Shown here: positions 46,968-58,096 of the stretch, piece by piece
Layout: each line of letters begins with the position of its first letter
How positions within the stretch are numbered: the first letter of the stretch is position 1
From: Hydnum rufescens UP504
Lineage: Eukaryota > Basidiomycota > Agaricomycetes > Cantharellales > Hydnaceae
DNA: 64,000 bases
NCBI GenBank assembly: GCA_014904985.1
Contig: MU128944.1
Coordinates: 241,585-305,584 of the forward strand
Direction of reading: 5' to 3'
Program-made: the position numbers and the translations under genes
Notes under the pieces: model-generated
Told to the model about the DNA's origin: nothing
The model's database searches: none
The model's input: only the letters and a program-made list of their open reading frames with translations

Positions 46968-48942
46968 TGAAAGGGCAAACAATGATATCCTTGAGAACTA
47001 TTTTGATTCATTAGAAAGCTTTGCCGCGATCAAAAGCAGTCCTGATAGCCATTCATTTTGCATATGCTCGACCGGACAAGTACACAAATATTCGTGGGAT
47101 CCCTTGTAGGCGGCGGGAAAAAAAAAAACATGGCTTGGACGCTTGGACTCACTTTATCCTGCAGATAGTAACAACTGGCTATCTGGACAGAGCCGTAAGG
47201 AGAGCCAAGTCGCCAATCATCCTTGAAGTGTAGCGTACTCGCTCCACGGGACTCAACTCTGGATCCCATTGTTGTCGAAGTCTATTTGGCGATATCCAGC
47301 CACATTCTCCAGAGGATATGACAGAGCCCGTAATTTCTCAGCATGGCTTACGTGCAGGGAGACCACTTTGCGTCTCATCGCTGGTTTGCCTTCAACACTG
47401 TCGACAATTCGTTCAGCGAATGCGCGTCGTCAGGAGCGACGAAGACGGTCTGCGAAGTCTCCAGTCCCTTCGCGAACGGCTTCGAGGAATTCCTGAATGG
47501 AAACCAGGAGACCTCGATATTCCAATGACTGAGAGCCCATATCTGAATGAATGGTGATCTACGGATCCATTTCGACTAGTGTGCGCCATGGCATCTGGGA
47601 GCAGATCGGCTCGGGGGGTGATGAGTTTGCCAAGGCCTGCATTGGGCCTGATCAGGTGAAAGGAAAGACGAACGAGATCGACCGTACTGGCATTGGAATC
47701 CCGGTGCTCGCCTTGCTACATGACGCCAGGTGACCTGCGAAACGACAAGTAAAGTCTGTGCTCCTGACCAACCCTCGTATTCATCTGAAGCGGATCTTGG
47801 CTGTGCAGGTTATTACTTAACAGGAAAACATGAACTAGCAGTCAAAAATGAGAGAAAATATGTTGTACGAAAGGAACAATGCCTATGGTTCATATTGACA
47901 AGAATCAAAAACAGAAACTAGGGCTAAAACTGGTAAGTCGCCTCACCTTGCAAGCCTTGGACAAGGGACTGACTAGGTGACGCGCAACGTGGTTCCCCTC
48001 GTGGTGGCTAGCCTTAATGGGCTCGGAGTAGTCTGACCATGTGTAATATATAACTGGGCTCAAGAACACGCGAAAAAGGTCCCAAGAAATACTGACCTTC
48101 CCCTATTCCAGTATTTGTCGCTCACAAAAAGGCACTTCGTCAATGATGCTGAGAAGTAGTGGGATCATATTCCATTCATCGACCTCCCTCGCCACAAGCT
48201 GCTGCCAGTGTAATTATGGCAAGCTGAAACGAATCCAGACGTCGACCCGTACGGCCTGTAAATAGAGACTCCACGAACGTTGGTCTGAAGGTGTGGAACG
48301 TCGGCAAGCCCCTGAGCAGAATCAAACCAAGCTGCATTATTTGTTCCTTTATTTGTTTTCAACACTCTTCCGCATATTGTAGCGAGGCAAGGGGGGACGC
48401 AGAGTACGCAGAGTAGTTAATCATAAAGGCTGAGGTGACACTTGTAGTGATGCTTGTGGAGTCCACATCTTGGATGTTGGACTCTGGACTAGTCAAAATA
48501 TGAGGACAATAAAGAAGCTTGCGACTAAGGCACCGCATAAGACAGATATACATTTAGCGAGAGATAGGACATCGAGAGGTCGACTGGAAGAAGAGAATGA
48601 GGGGTGAATATTGTTTTCCAAGTGAAGGATCGAAAGCAATCGAAGCTTGAGATGACAAAAGAGTGGTCCATTCTAAATCATGTTCCCTGTCATAGGAATG
48701 ACGGCTACATTACTGTAGTGTTACAACTATAAGCGGCGGTCACAGGTCACAGGGCCTCTGAGGCTTAGCAGGTCAAACTCATCCAAGCCATTCTGCGCCG
48801 GGGGGATGCTGTGACCTGGGCTCTTGGGTGGAGTAGGCAGGAACACCAGTGAAGCTCAACGACAACTGGTCACACGTCACAATGTGCCTGAAGATTACGT
48901 AACGTCACGTGGGGGCTCCCGAAAGAGTGCCGGACGGTCCAT
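46968..48942 (-). pseudogene. HIRRGD glycosyltransferase-like gene, copy A' (dead)
   Basis: It aligns along its length to the minus-strand gene at 58097-60091. Recognisable parts are the start (ATG 48942, MDRPALF), TSPESNIQDVDSTSITTSVT, QYAEEC, NNAAWFDSAQGLADVPHLQT and RRKVVSLHVSHAEKLRALSY. Damage: the Trp codon after AEEC is TGA; about 4 bp are deleted just beyond; and the CAGCAGTGG stretch is changed so that GIQS is followed by a stop. The block that encodes HIRRGD in the other copies is degraded around 47500-47580. A T-rich/poly-A tract (47117-47126, plus strand) lies in the last intron. Probably a non-functional paralogue. Confidence 0.75.
48700..48935 (-). other. Segment near the start of copy A' absent from copy C'
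   Basis: Copies A' (48700-48935) and B' (about 54545-54770) carry about 215 bp just after the start region that copy C' replaces with about 30 bp. On the minus strand the segment begins GTGACGT and ends ACACTACAG, so it may be an intron lost from C'. In B' splicing there would give CPLFPTQT, matching QLFATQT in C'. It contains an inverted repeat (CAGGTCACAG near 48745, CTGTGACCTG near 48810). Confidence 0.45.
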
Positions 48943-49243
48943 GAAAAAAGAAAGAATAGAGAAGAGAAGAAAGGTACCGGGGGAACAGATCAATACTGTA
49001 CTTCCTGGCCACAGCCACCCCCGGAAACAAAACCGTCACGATGTGTCACGCTAACTGGGTTCCGAACCGCAACAGGACTCCTCCCGCCACGGAGACTGAC
49101 TGACTCACGCTCGACCGGCGTACGAGAAGTTACCAAATAAGGGAGGGCAGTGCCATCATGTGATATTTTGATATCACAATTCAATCGATTACACACTGAG
49201 CGCTATCCCGGCGGCTCTCACTGGTTGAGAACGTTTAGAGACA
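48943..49243. promoter_or_regulatory. Bidirectional promoter between modules 1 and 2
   Basis: This is 301 bp between the ATG of copy A' (minus, 48942) and of F-box copy B (plus, 49244). It contains the box at 49021-49061 that is nearly identical in the two other module borders. Within it, GTCACG occurs twice with starts exactly 10 bp apart (CCGTCACGATGTGTCACGC). Confidence 0.65.
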
Positions 49244-51908
49244 ATGAACAATTTCGGGGATCACCTCGTCTTTGAGCCTCAGGGGTCTAAGCCTTTGTCC
49301 TCTAAGGTTTCTTCGAGTAAGGAGCATGGTCTTTTGTCGGGAACCCATCCATTCACATTCAAAAGTCTCTGAGACTAGGACTCTTCGCAAGAGAAAGGAA
49401 CGCATTTCACCTACGGATCTAGATCTCGTTGAAGATGTGTATCAAGCCACGGATCCCGATTATTGTGCGTATCTTGGTTCTCTTTCTTCCTAGGGAACTG
49501 AGCTTCCAAATTTTATGATGTAGCCCTTGAACCTTTGCCACGAAGTAAGAAACGCAGAGCTCGGAAAGGGGCGACGGTCTCTGACAAGCCGAAGCCAAGG
49601 AAGAAGGGAAAACTTGCGAGCCTCCTACTCATCATGCCAGTAGAGGTGCTTTGCGAAGTAAGTTGTCAAGTATTACAGTGGCCGATCTGGAGGTCATATC
49701 CTCCTCTGCTGTCGTAGATTTATAGTTTTCTTTCCCCATTGGATTTAATTCATGTCGCTCGCGCCGCCAAGACATTTGCGCTCTTTCTCCTCCATCCTTC
49801 GGCAGCCACCATCTGGCGTGCAGCACGCCTTCAAATTGTCGATCCTCCTGATATCCATGATGATCTGACAGAGCAGCAATTTGCCAATCTACTCTTTGGC
49901 TCTGTGTGCAATGTTCGTCTGTTTCTCATTCCGTACCCCAGGATGCTGATGTAGGTCTGCGTGAAGCGATGCGGAAAAGGACCGGTTCGAAAAGTAAACT
50001 GGACACTCCGTCGTAGGTGGTGTGAAGCCTGTCGCGATGAAATGTTTGTGTTCCCCTAGTAAGAAGCGTCCTCACTACTGATGCTTTCTATTCTAGTTTG
50101 CACGGTCTCGATCCCCACTATTCTCCGTTGGAGTTTTCGACATATAAGAAGTCACATCCCCCCGGACGTTTCCAGTATATACGCGGTTAGCTCCCATTGC
50201 CTCGCCATATATTTCCCCATTTACAGCGCTACTTTAGGAAGCGGACGATACCGGGGACATGTTATGGATACTCGAAAGGCCAAGGCCATGGATTCTACAG
50301 CCGAAGGGCAGGTTTATCAGGAGTACATTGAGACGGGTATGAAAATTCTTGAGGTTAGCCCAATAGTTTTGTCAGTAGACCTTAGGTCCTCGTTGAATCC
50401 CGGTTTATAGCATGCGAAGGCCTGTCAGAAATGGCAAGAAGACAGGGATGCTGCGAGGGCCAAAGAGCTGGATAAATTCCGCCAAGAGCGCCTAGTGAAG
50501 CGAGTACTGATCCATGGCTGTTTCCTATGTTCCGAAATCTGATTTCCGCCTTATCTCTGGGCAATCTTCATCTACATCAAGTTTCAAGACTCGATTGATC
50601 CAGATTGGTTGGACCGATAGCATCCTGGAGGATATCAATTGGCGTGGATTTCCCACAATGAACCAATCTAGGCTTCTGACCGAATCTGGTGCGTGTTATC
50701 CATTCCCGTCGCCCTGGTAATATAACCTAATACTACCTCCGACACCCCCAGATTGGCAGAAGCTTCGACCTGAAGCAGAGCGTCTGCTAGCAGAAAGACA
50801 AACAGCGGACCGTGCTGACGCGTTTGAGACCCTATCGGCAAGAGCTAGGGCAGCCTACCACGACTGGCTTCAGAATCAGCCACTCTACCACTGGCGTCAG
50901 AATCAACCGGTCAACTCTGAAATTCTCTCTTCTTGTCCGTCGCCAAATTGGATTACTACGCACCCTCGTATCAAGGTATTTTTCTGGTCCAGGCTCAGCC
51001 CTCTTCAATGACTTATATATGGCCCAAATTAGGAACTTCTACGACGACGCGTGGAGGAACACGCTAATGATATCGTCTATGAGATGTCGTTCGAGCTGCC
51101 TACGGAACTGATCAACTTATTTTCGGAGATCACCAAGTCGAGGCACGATGAAGTCTCAAAATTTTTCCATGATGCTCTACCCCTCAGTCACCGACTCGCC
51201 GGCCCGATGAGCTCATTAAAATTGGCCACATCCGTCTTTCGATCCCGAAGATCGTGGGTCTTTGGATTACACTACCCCGACCTTGGGTTCTATGACCTTG
51301 GTCGTCCATCAGCCGAGGATGATTTTTATGACCATCCCTCGCCATGGCCTAGCGAAGAGTGGTGGGAGTTCGATGCGTTTGGTTCTCAACTCATACATCA
51401 AATTTTGATAGCTTGTCGGTTGGATCCCGCTACGACTACCATCAGTGATTTGGAGACCTTGGACCCTCGAGTCGTCTGCAAAACATGCTCACCCCCCGAA
51501 TCGGATTACGGCCCCACGATGACTTGGAGGAGAGCTGTATGTATTTCTTTCACATACTCTGCGATCTCACGTCTTTCTCACCGGCCCTCATCGATATAGC
51601 TACTTCATTGGGATCGAAGCCATAAACAAACTCCATCAAGCCAAGCCATTTGGAGGGTGCTCAATCCATGGGAGAAATCAGTCTTTCTCGAAGACCTTGG
51701 AATAGATGCACTGGAGTCACAGCCCATGCCGAACACTGCGTGGCTCTGTGGTCTATGCCCGTGGTACATTGCCCGTAGTCATCGTATGCACGATCATGAC
51801 CACGAACAACTGCTTGTCCGCAATCCCTGCATAGGGTTTGGCTATTTCGAACCAGATGAGATCGTTTGGGTGCCACGACGGTCGGTTGGTACCCGTGATT
51901 CCCGGTAG
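49244..51908 (+). CDS. F-box/zinc-cluster protein, copy B (best preserved)
   Basis: The ATG at 49244 gives MNNFGDHLVFEPQGSKPLSS. Introns lead to a basic segment (PRSKKRRARKGATVSDKPKP) and the F-box LASLLLIMPVEVLCE joined to IYSFLSPLDLIHVARAAKTF and SAATIWRAARLQIVDPPDIH. An intron of 42 nt (49913-49954) whose TAG acceptor is an in-frame stop if unspliced leads to CVKRCGKGPVRKVNWTLRRR and WCEACRDEMF. Next come RYRGHVMDTRKAKAMD, RPEAERLLAERQTADRADAF, SFELPTELINLFSEI, WEFDAFGSQLIHQIL, LDPATTTISDLETLDPRVVC and KTCSPPESDYGP. It ends WRVLNPWEKSVFLEDLG, WLCGLCPWY and EIVWVPRRSVGTRDSR. The Cys pairs suggest zinc-binding substrate-recognition modules. No definite frameshift is seen, so this is the copy most likely to work. 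Target proteins are unknown. Confidence 0.7.
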
Positions 51909-52167
51909 AGATGTGTTGCCTAGCTTTTTTTTTCCCGGTGCTCAGTTGGAATGGCATCGATCAAACCGTCATCGATACCGAGATCCCAAGTTTATATCCA
52001 CTCACTGAACAACTTTTTGTCACGCTATTTGTTCGTTGCTGGAAATTATTTTTAAAAGGCCAATTCCACCAGAGAGCGAAACACGTTATATTAGGAGCAG
52101 GTCTCCTAGCACTCTAGACGGCATGGGTTTACAGAGGTGGCAGAAATGGGGTCGGTCTCAAAAGGGT

Positions 52168-54786
52168 GAACGCCTCCCACACAGGTTTAATAATACTCTT
52201 GGCATCTATTTCAATCCATTGTAAACCTGTGTCAAAGGCGCGGTCGTAGCCGAGCCCGATGGCCAAATGGTCGACTTGACAAGTGCACAGAGATTCATTG
52301 GACCCTCATAGGCGGCCGGAAAATGAAAGGACGAATCGGATTCCCCCGAGTTGTAATTACCCCTTTAGGGAATTTCCTTTTTTTACTCATTTCTCCTCCT
52401 GCTGGACTCGTAAAGCACTGAAGCTTCCCTCAGTCTTCTTACATGAGACTGAGGTAAGTGAACGTCGACCACTTTCCTTAATGCTGAACATCTCGCATAT
52501 TATAGATAGATGGATTCCTTAGGTATTACCTGCAATAGCAGTCTTCTTACACGAGGCTGAGGTTAATTTTTTAGAGCACAGGCTTCGAGAGATAGTAGTA
52601 CTGGGTATATGGCTTGCAATAGGTCCAGAGACCGTAGGGAGAGCCAAGTCGACAACCATCCCTGAAGTGTATCGTACTCGCTCCACGGGTCGGATCCCCG
52701 GTCTACCTGGTAATATCCACTCCTGTTTTCCGAAGGATATGACAGTGCTCGTAACTCTGGAACACGGCTTCTACGCAGAAAGACCAGTTTGCGTCTCATG
52801 CCTGTTTGGTCTGCAACGTCTAGTGAGAGTTACGGTATTCGGACAACAACTCCCCCTGGTTACTAAGCGGGTGAGGACGAATTTGAGAGATCGGCGAGCC
52901 TCAAATGCTCAGGTGAATAGCAGCAATGGTGGGAAGAACACAGAGAGAAGTCCTTGATATTTGGAGGGCCTAAGCCCGACTTTTTATAGTATTTACATGA
53001 GGGTAAAGAGCACATGAAAATAGACTGAGGAAAAGAAAAGAGGTGTCCGACTGCCGGTGGTGCCAGCAAAACAAAGAGGTAAAAGATCGCCGTGAAACTC
53101 GGCTACAGGATTTAGCTAGATTGGCGGATTGACGATTGGCGAGGTCGTCGGCATAGCCTCACAGGGGTCACGCTTGTCTCTGACGTCGTACCCGGCCACT
53201 TCCGTATCCGCTCGCTCCAACAAATTCATCAAGCGAATTCGCGTCATCAGAAGCGACGAAGATGAGCTGCGAACTCTCCAATCGCCGGCGCCTTCTTCGC
53301 GAACGGTCTCGAGGAATCCTTGAATAGGAACGGGGAGACCTCGATATCCCCATGACTGAGAGCCCATGTCCCCGCGCCTGATATGAATGCCGACATGCGA
53401 TGCATCTGGACTGGTGTGCGCCATAGCATCTGGGAGCAGATCGGCTCGGGCGGCGGAGATGAGGCGCACATTGGGTCTGATCGTGTGGAGGAAAGATGAA
53501 CGAAATCTACCGTATATTGGGCGCTGGCGTTGAATTCCCTGCGCTCGCCTTGGTGCATGATGTTAAGTGGCCTGCGACATGACGAGTGAAGTATGTGCTA
53601 CGGATGAATCCTCGTATTCATCTGCGAACTTTGCGCCAAAGCGGAACTTGGCTGTGCGGAAGGTTACCACCTAACAGGACAACATGGATTAGCAGTCCAA
53701 AATGAGAGAAAATATCTTGCGCGAAGGAATTTGGCCCAATGCCTATGGTTCATATTGGCAAGAATCAGGAATAGAAACCTAAGTCGCCTAACCTTGCAAG
53801 CCCTGGACAAGCTACTAAGTCTTCTGGGGGAGGTGGCACGCAACCTGGATCGGCTCCGGGTTGGCCAGCCTCAATGGATTCGAAGTAGTCTGACCATCTA
53901 CAACATATAATTGGGCTCAAGAACACGCGAAAATGGTCTCAAAAACTACTAATCCCCTATTCCACAAAAAGGCACTTCCTCGGTGATGCTGAGTCTATTG
54001 TCAAGTAGTGGGATTATATTCCATGACCGGAATTCGCCCACCTCCCGTGCCAAAGCTGCTGCCCGTGCAATTATGCAAGCTGAGGCGAATCCAGATGCCG
54101 ACCCGTACAGCATATAAATAGTGCTATTACACACTCCGCGAACGTTGGTCTGAAGGTGTGGAGCGTCGGCAAACCTCTGAGCAGACTCAAACTAGTAAGC
54201 TCCTTTATTGGACTGTTCCTGTATTTATTTTCAGCACTCTTGGGGATATTGTAGCGAGGCGAGCGAGGGGGGACGGAGAGCACGCAGAGTAGCCAATCAT
54301 AAAGGCTGAGATGGCACTGGTAGTGATGTTTGTGGAGTCCACATCTTGGATGTTGGACTCTGGACTAGTCAAAAATATGAGGAGGGCAATAAAGAAGCTT
54401 GCGACATGAGGGATGAACATCATTTTCTTCGTTGAGTGAAGGATCGAAGCAATAGAGGCTTGAGATGACAAAAGAGTGATCTGTTTTAAATCATATTCCC
54501 CGTCATGGAAATGACAGCTACATGGGTCAAATTGGTCTGAGTAGGGAATACTGTAGTGTTACGACCATAAGCACCAAGCACAGGCCACAAAACCTCTGGG
54601 ACTTAGGAGGTCACACTCATCCAGGTCAGTCTGTGCCAAAGGGGGGGGTGATGTGACCTGGGTTCTGGAGTGGAGCTTCAGGACAACTGGTCACACGTCA
54701 CAAGGGCCATGGGGCTTGCCGTGAACCTGTGCCTGAAGATCTTGTACGTCACGTGGGCACATCCAAAAAAGTGCCGGACGCTTCAT
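52168..54786 (-). pseudogene. HIRRGD glycosyltransferase-like gene, copy B' (dead)
   Basis: Same family as the gene at 58097-60091. Retained parts are ATG 54786 (MKRPALF), TSPESNIQDVDSTNITTSAI, ISAARADLLPDAMAHTSPDA with VGIHIRRGDMGSQSWGYRGL and PVPIQGFLE (near 53300-53460), and VFLRRSRVPELRALSYPSEN. Damage: TGA and TAG replace codons in the AEECW...AYW segment (about 54185-54240); a 2-bp gain breaks the N-terminal frame; and the RYTSGM segment is shifted. An extra 250-bp stretch with a hairpin lies in the 3' part (52350-52600). A clear pseudogene. Confidence 0.75.
52350..52600. mobile_element. Insertion unique to copy B', with hairpins
   Basis: This stretch has no counterpart in modules 1 and 3. 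It contains a perfect 9-bp stem, 9-nt loop hairpin near 52432-52458 (CCTCAGTCT, loop TCTTACATG, AGACTGAGG). A degenerate second copy lies about 110 bp downstream near 52541-52562. The repeats could be the ends of a very small inserted element, but terminal repeats and target duplications are not clear. Confidence 0.35.
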
Positions 54787-55106
54787 GAGTAAAAGAGAAG
54801 AAAGAAAGAAAGAGAGAAGAACTGCGATAGCTTGGTGATCAGATCAATACTGTACCTCCTGGCCAAAGTGGCAACCACCCCGGAAACAAAACCGTCACGA
54901 TGTGTCACGCTAACTGGGTTCCCAACCGCAACAGGATTCCTCCTGCCACGGCCACTGACTGACTCATCGACTGGCGTACGAGAAGTTACCAAATAAAGGA
55001 GGGCAGTGTCATCATGTGATGTTTTGATATGAACAATTCAATCGGTTACACATTGAGCGCTATCCTAGCTCCACTGGTTGAGAACCTGCCTAGACGTTTA
55101 GAGACA
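54787..55106. promoter_or_regulatory. Bidirectional promoter between modules 2 and 3
   Basis: This is 320 bp between copy B' (minus ATG 54786) and F-box copy C (plus ATG 55107). The conserved box is at 54880-54920, with the same pair of GTCACG sites 10 bp apart and the same flanks (GGAAACAAAAC... ...CTAACTGGGTT). Outside the box the sequence is conserved only in patches. Confidence 0.65.
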
Positions 55107-57906
55107 ATGAACAATCTGGGGCATCATCTCGTCTTTGAGCCTCAGGGGTCTAAGCCTTTGTCCTCTAAGGTTTCTTCCAGTAAGGAGCATACTCTTTTGT
55201 CGTGAACCCATCCATTCACGTTCAATAGTAGCCTCCGAGACTAGGACTCTTCGCAAGAGAAAGGAACGCATTGCACATATGGATTTAGATCTCTTTGAAG
55301 ATGCGTATCAAGCCACGGATCCCGATTTTTGTGCGTGTCTTGGCTCTCTTTCCTCCTGGGGAACTGAACTTCCAATATTTATGATGTAGCCATCGAATGG
55401 CCACGAAGTAAGAAGCGCAAGGCTCGGAAAGGGGCGACGGTCTCTGACAAGCCGAAGCTAAGGAAGAAGGGAAAACTTGCGAGTCTCCTACTCATCATGC
55501 CAGTAGAGGTGCTTTGCGAGGTAAGTTATCGAATATTCTAGTCGCTTGATCTGGAGCTCACAGCTTCCTCTGCTGTCGTAGATTTATAGTTTTCTTTCCC
55601 CATTGGATTTAATTCATGTCGCTTGCGCGCCAAGATATTTGCGCTCTTTCTCCTCCATCCTTCGGCAGCCACCATCTGGCGTGCGGCACGCCTTCAAATT
55701 GTCGATCTTCCTGATATCCATGATGATCTGACAGAGCAGCAATTTGCCAATCTACTCTTTGGCTCTGTTTGCAACGTTCGTCTGTTTCTCATTCCGTACT
55801 CCAAGATGTTGATATAGGTCTGCGTGAAGCGATGCGGAAAAGGACCGGTTCGGAAAGTAAACTGGACACTCCGTCGTAGGTGGTGTGAAGCCTGTCGCGA
55901 TGAAATGTTTATACTCCCCCAGTAAGAGGCGTCATCACTACTGATACTTTCTACTCTAGTTTGTGTGGTCTCGATCCCAACTATTCTCCATTTGTGTTCT
56001 CGTTGTATGATGCACACCTCCTTGGACGCTTCCAGTATATACGTGGTTAGCCTCCACGCCCTCGCCATATATTCTCCCATTTATGGCGCTACTTTAGGAG
56101 CCGACGATACCGGGGGCACGTTATGGATACTCGAAAGGCCAAGGCCATGGATCCCACAGCCGAAGGGAAGGTTTATCAGGACTACATTGAGACGGGTATG
56201 AAACTTTTCGAGGTTAGCCCAATAGTCTTGTCAGTAGACCTGGGCCCTCATTGAATCCGGGTTTATAGCATGCGAAGGCCTGTCGGAGATGGCAAGAAGC
56301 TAAGGATGCTGAGAGGGCCAAAGAACTGGATAAATTTCGTCAAGAGCGCCTAGTGAAGCGAGTACTGATCCATGGCTGTTTCCTATGTTCCGAAATCTGA
56401 TTTCCGCCTTATCTCTGGGCAACCTTCATCTACATCAAGTTTCAAAACTCGACTGATCCAGATTGGTTGGTCCGATAGCATTGTGGAGAATATCCGTTGG
56501 CATGGATTTCCTACTATGAACCGGTCTAGGCATCTAACTGAATCTGGTGCGTGTTATCCATTCTCATCCTACTGATAATAACACAGTGCTACTCCTGGAT
56601 CGATAGATTGGCAGTGGCTTCGACCTCGGGCAGAGCGCATGCTCGCACTGAGGCAATCAGCCGACCGTACGGAAGCTTTTCAACGTTTATTGACAAGGGC
56701 TAGGACTGCATATCACTACTGGCTTCAGAATCGACTAGTCAACTCTGAAATTATCTCTTCTTGCCCATCACCCAATTGGATCACTACCCACCCTCGTGTC
56801 AAGGTATTTTTTTTGTTCCAAGCTTATCCTCTTCCATGACTTATATATGGCCCAAATCAGGAACTTCTACAACGACATGCGGAGGAACACACTGATGATA
56901 TCGTTTATAAAATGTCATTCGAGCCGCCTACGGGACTCTTCGACTTATTCTCCGTGATCACTAAGACGAGGCAGGATGAAGTCTCAAAATTTTTCCATGA
57001 TGCTCTACCCCTCAGTCATCGATTCGCCGACCCAATGAGCTCACTAAAGTTGGCCACATCCGTCTTTCTCCCCCGAAAATCACGAGCCTTTGGATTGCAC
57101 TACCCTGAACTCGGGTTCTATACTCTGGTCGTCCATCAGCCGAGGATGATTTTTATGACCATCCCTCGCCATGGCCTAGTGAAGAGTGGTGGAAGTTCGA
57201 TGCGTTTGGTTCTCAGCTCATACGTCAAATTTTAATAGCTTGCCAATTGGATCCCGCTACGACTACCATCAGTGATTTGAAGGCCTTGGACCCTCGAATA
57301 GTCTGCAAAACATGCTCGCCCCCTGGGTCCAATTATGGCCCACGATGACTTGGAGGAGGGCCGTATGTTCCTTTCACATGTTCTGCGATGTCTCGCGTCT
57401 TTCTCACCGGTCCTCATCGATATAGCTACTTCATTGGGAAGAAATGCATAGAGAAGCTTCAGCAAGCGAAGCCAATTGGAGGCCCTCAATCCATGGGAGA
57501 AATCTGTCTTTATTGAAGACCATGGAGACGGTGCACTGCAGTCTTTACCGCCCAACGGGCAGCGTTGCGGTTTATGCCCTTGGTATGCAGAAAGCCGTCA
57601 TCCAAAATGGATTGCTCCGTAAGCATAACAGCCTCTGAAGAACTCGGAATCCTCTTCCCTGATCGTCCCGCGGTTCACGGGGACATTTCACGCACACATA
57701 GTTATGATTCGCAAGATCGTAACCACAAAGAACTGCTTGTCCGCGATCCCTGCGTAGGGTTCGACGATTTTGAACCAAAGGAGATCGTTTGGGTACCACC
57801 ACCACGATTGGTTGGAGTCCTTAATCCCCAGCCTAGTACAGATATGTCCTCCATTTTTTTCCCGGTGCTCAATGAGAACGGGCATCGGTTGATCGATTAT
57901 CGATAA
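55107..57906 (+). pseudogene. F-box/zinc-cluster gene, copy C (multiple frameshifts)
   Basis: It is collinear with copy B but broken in several places. (1) In the F-box the codons for HVARAAKTF have lost one base (GCTTGCGCGCCAAG at 55621-55634 for GCTCGCGCCGCCAAG), giving HVACAPRYLR. (2) One base is lost near 57122 (TATACTCTGG for TATGACCTTGG). (3) One base is lost near 57340 (GGCCCACGATG for GGCCCCACGATG). The donor of the intron after DFCACL is GC rather than GT. The frame after the first ATG also meets a stop (LLS-stop) unless the first intron is spliced. Remaining recognisable parts include WRAARLQIVDLPDIHDDLTE, SFEPPTGLFDLFSVI and ELLVRDPCVGFDDFEPKEIV. Pseudogene. Confidence 0.8.
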
Positions 57907-58096
57907 CGAAATATCAAGTATATATCCACTCGCTGAAGAACTTGTCAAACTCTATGTTTGTTGCTGGTGATTGCGTTTAGAAAAACCCAATTCCACTCGT
58001 GCGCTATCAGATGCTAGAGAGCGAAACACGTTGTATTAGGAGCGGATCTCCAGATGAGATGGGTTTACACAAGAGGTGGCAGAAATGGCGTCGCTC

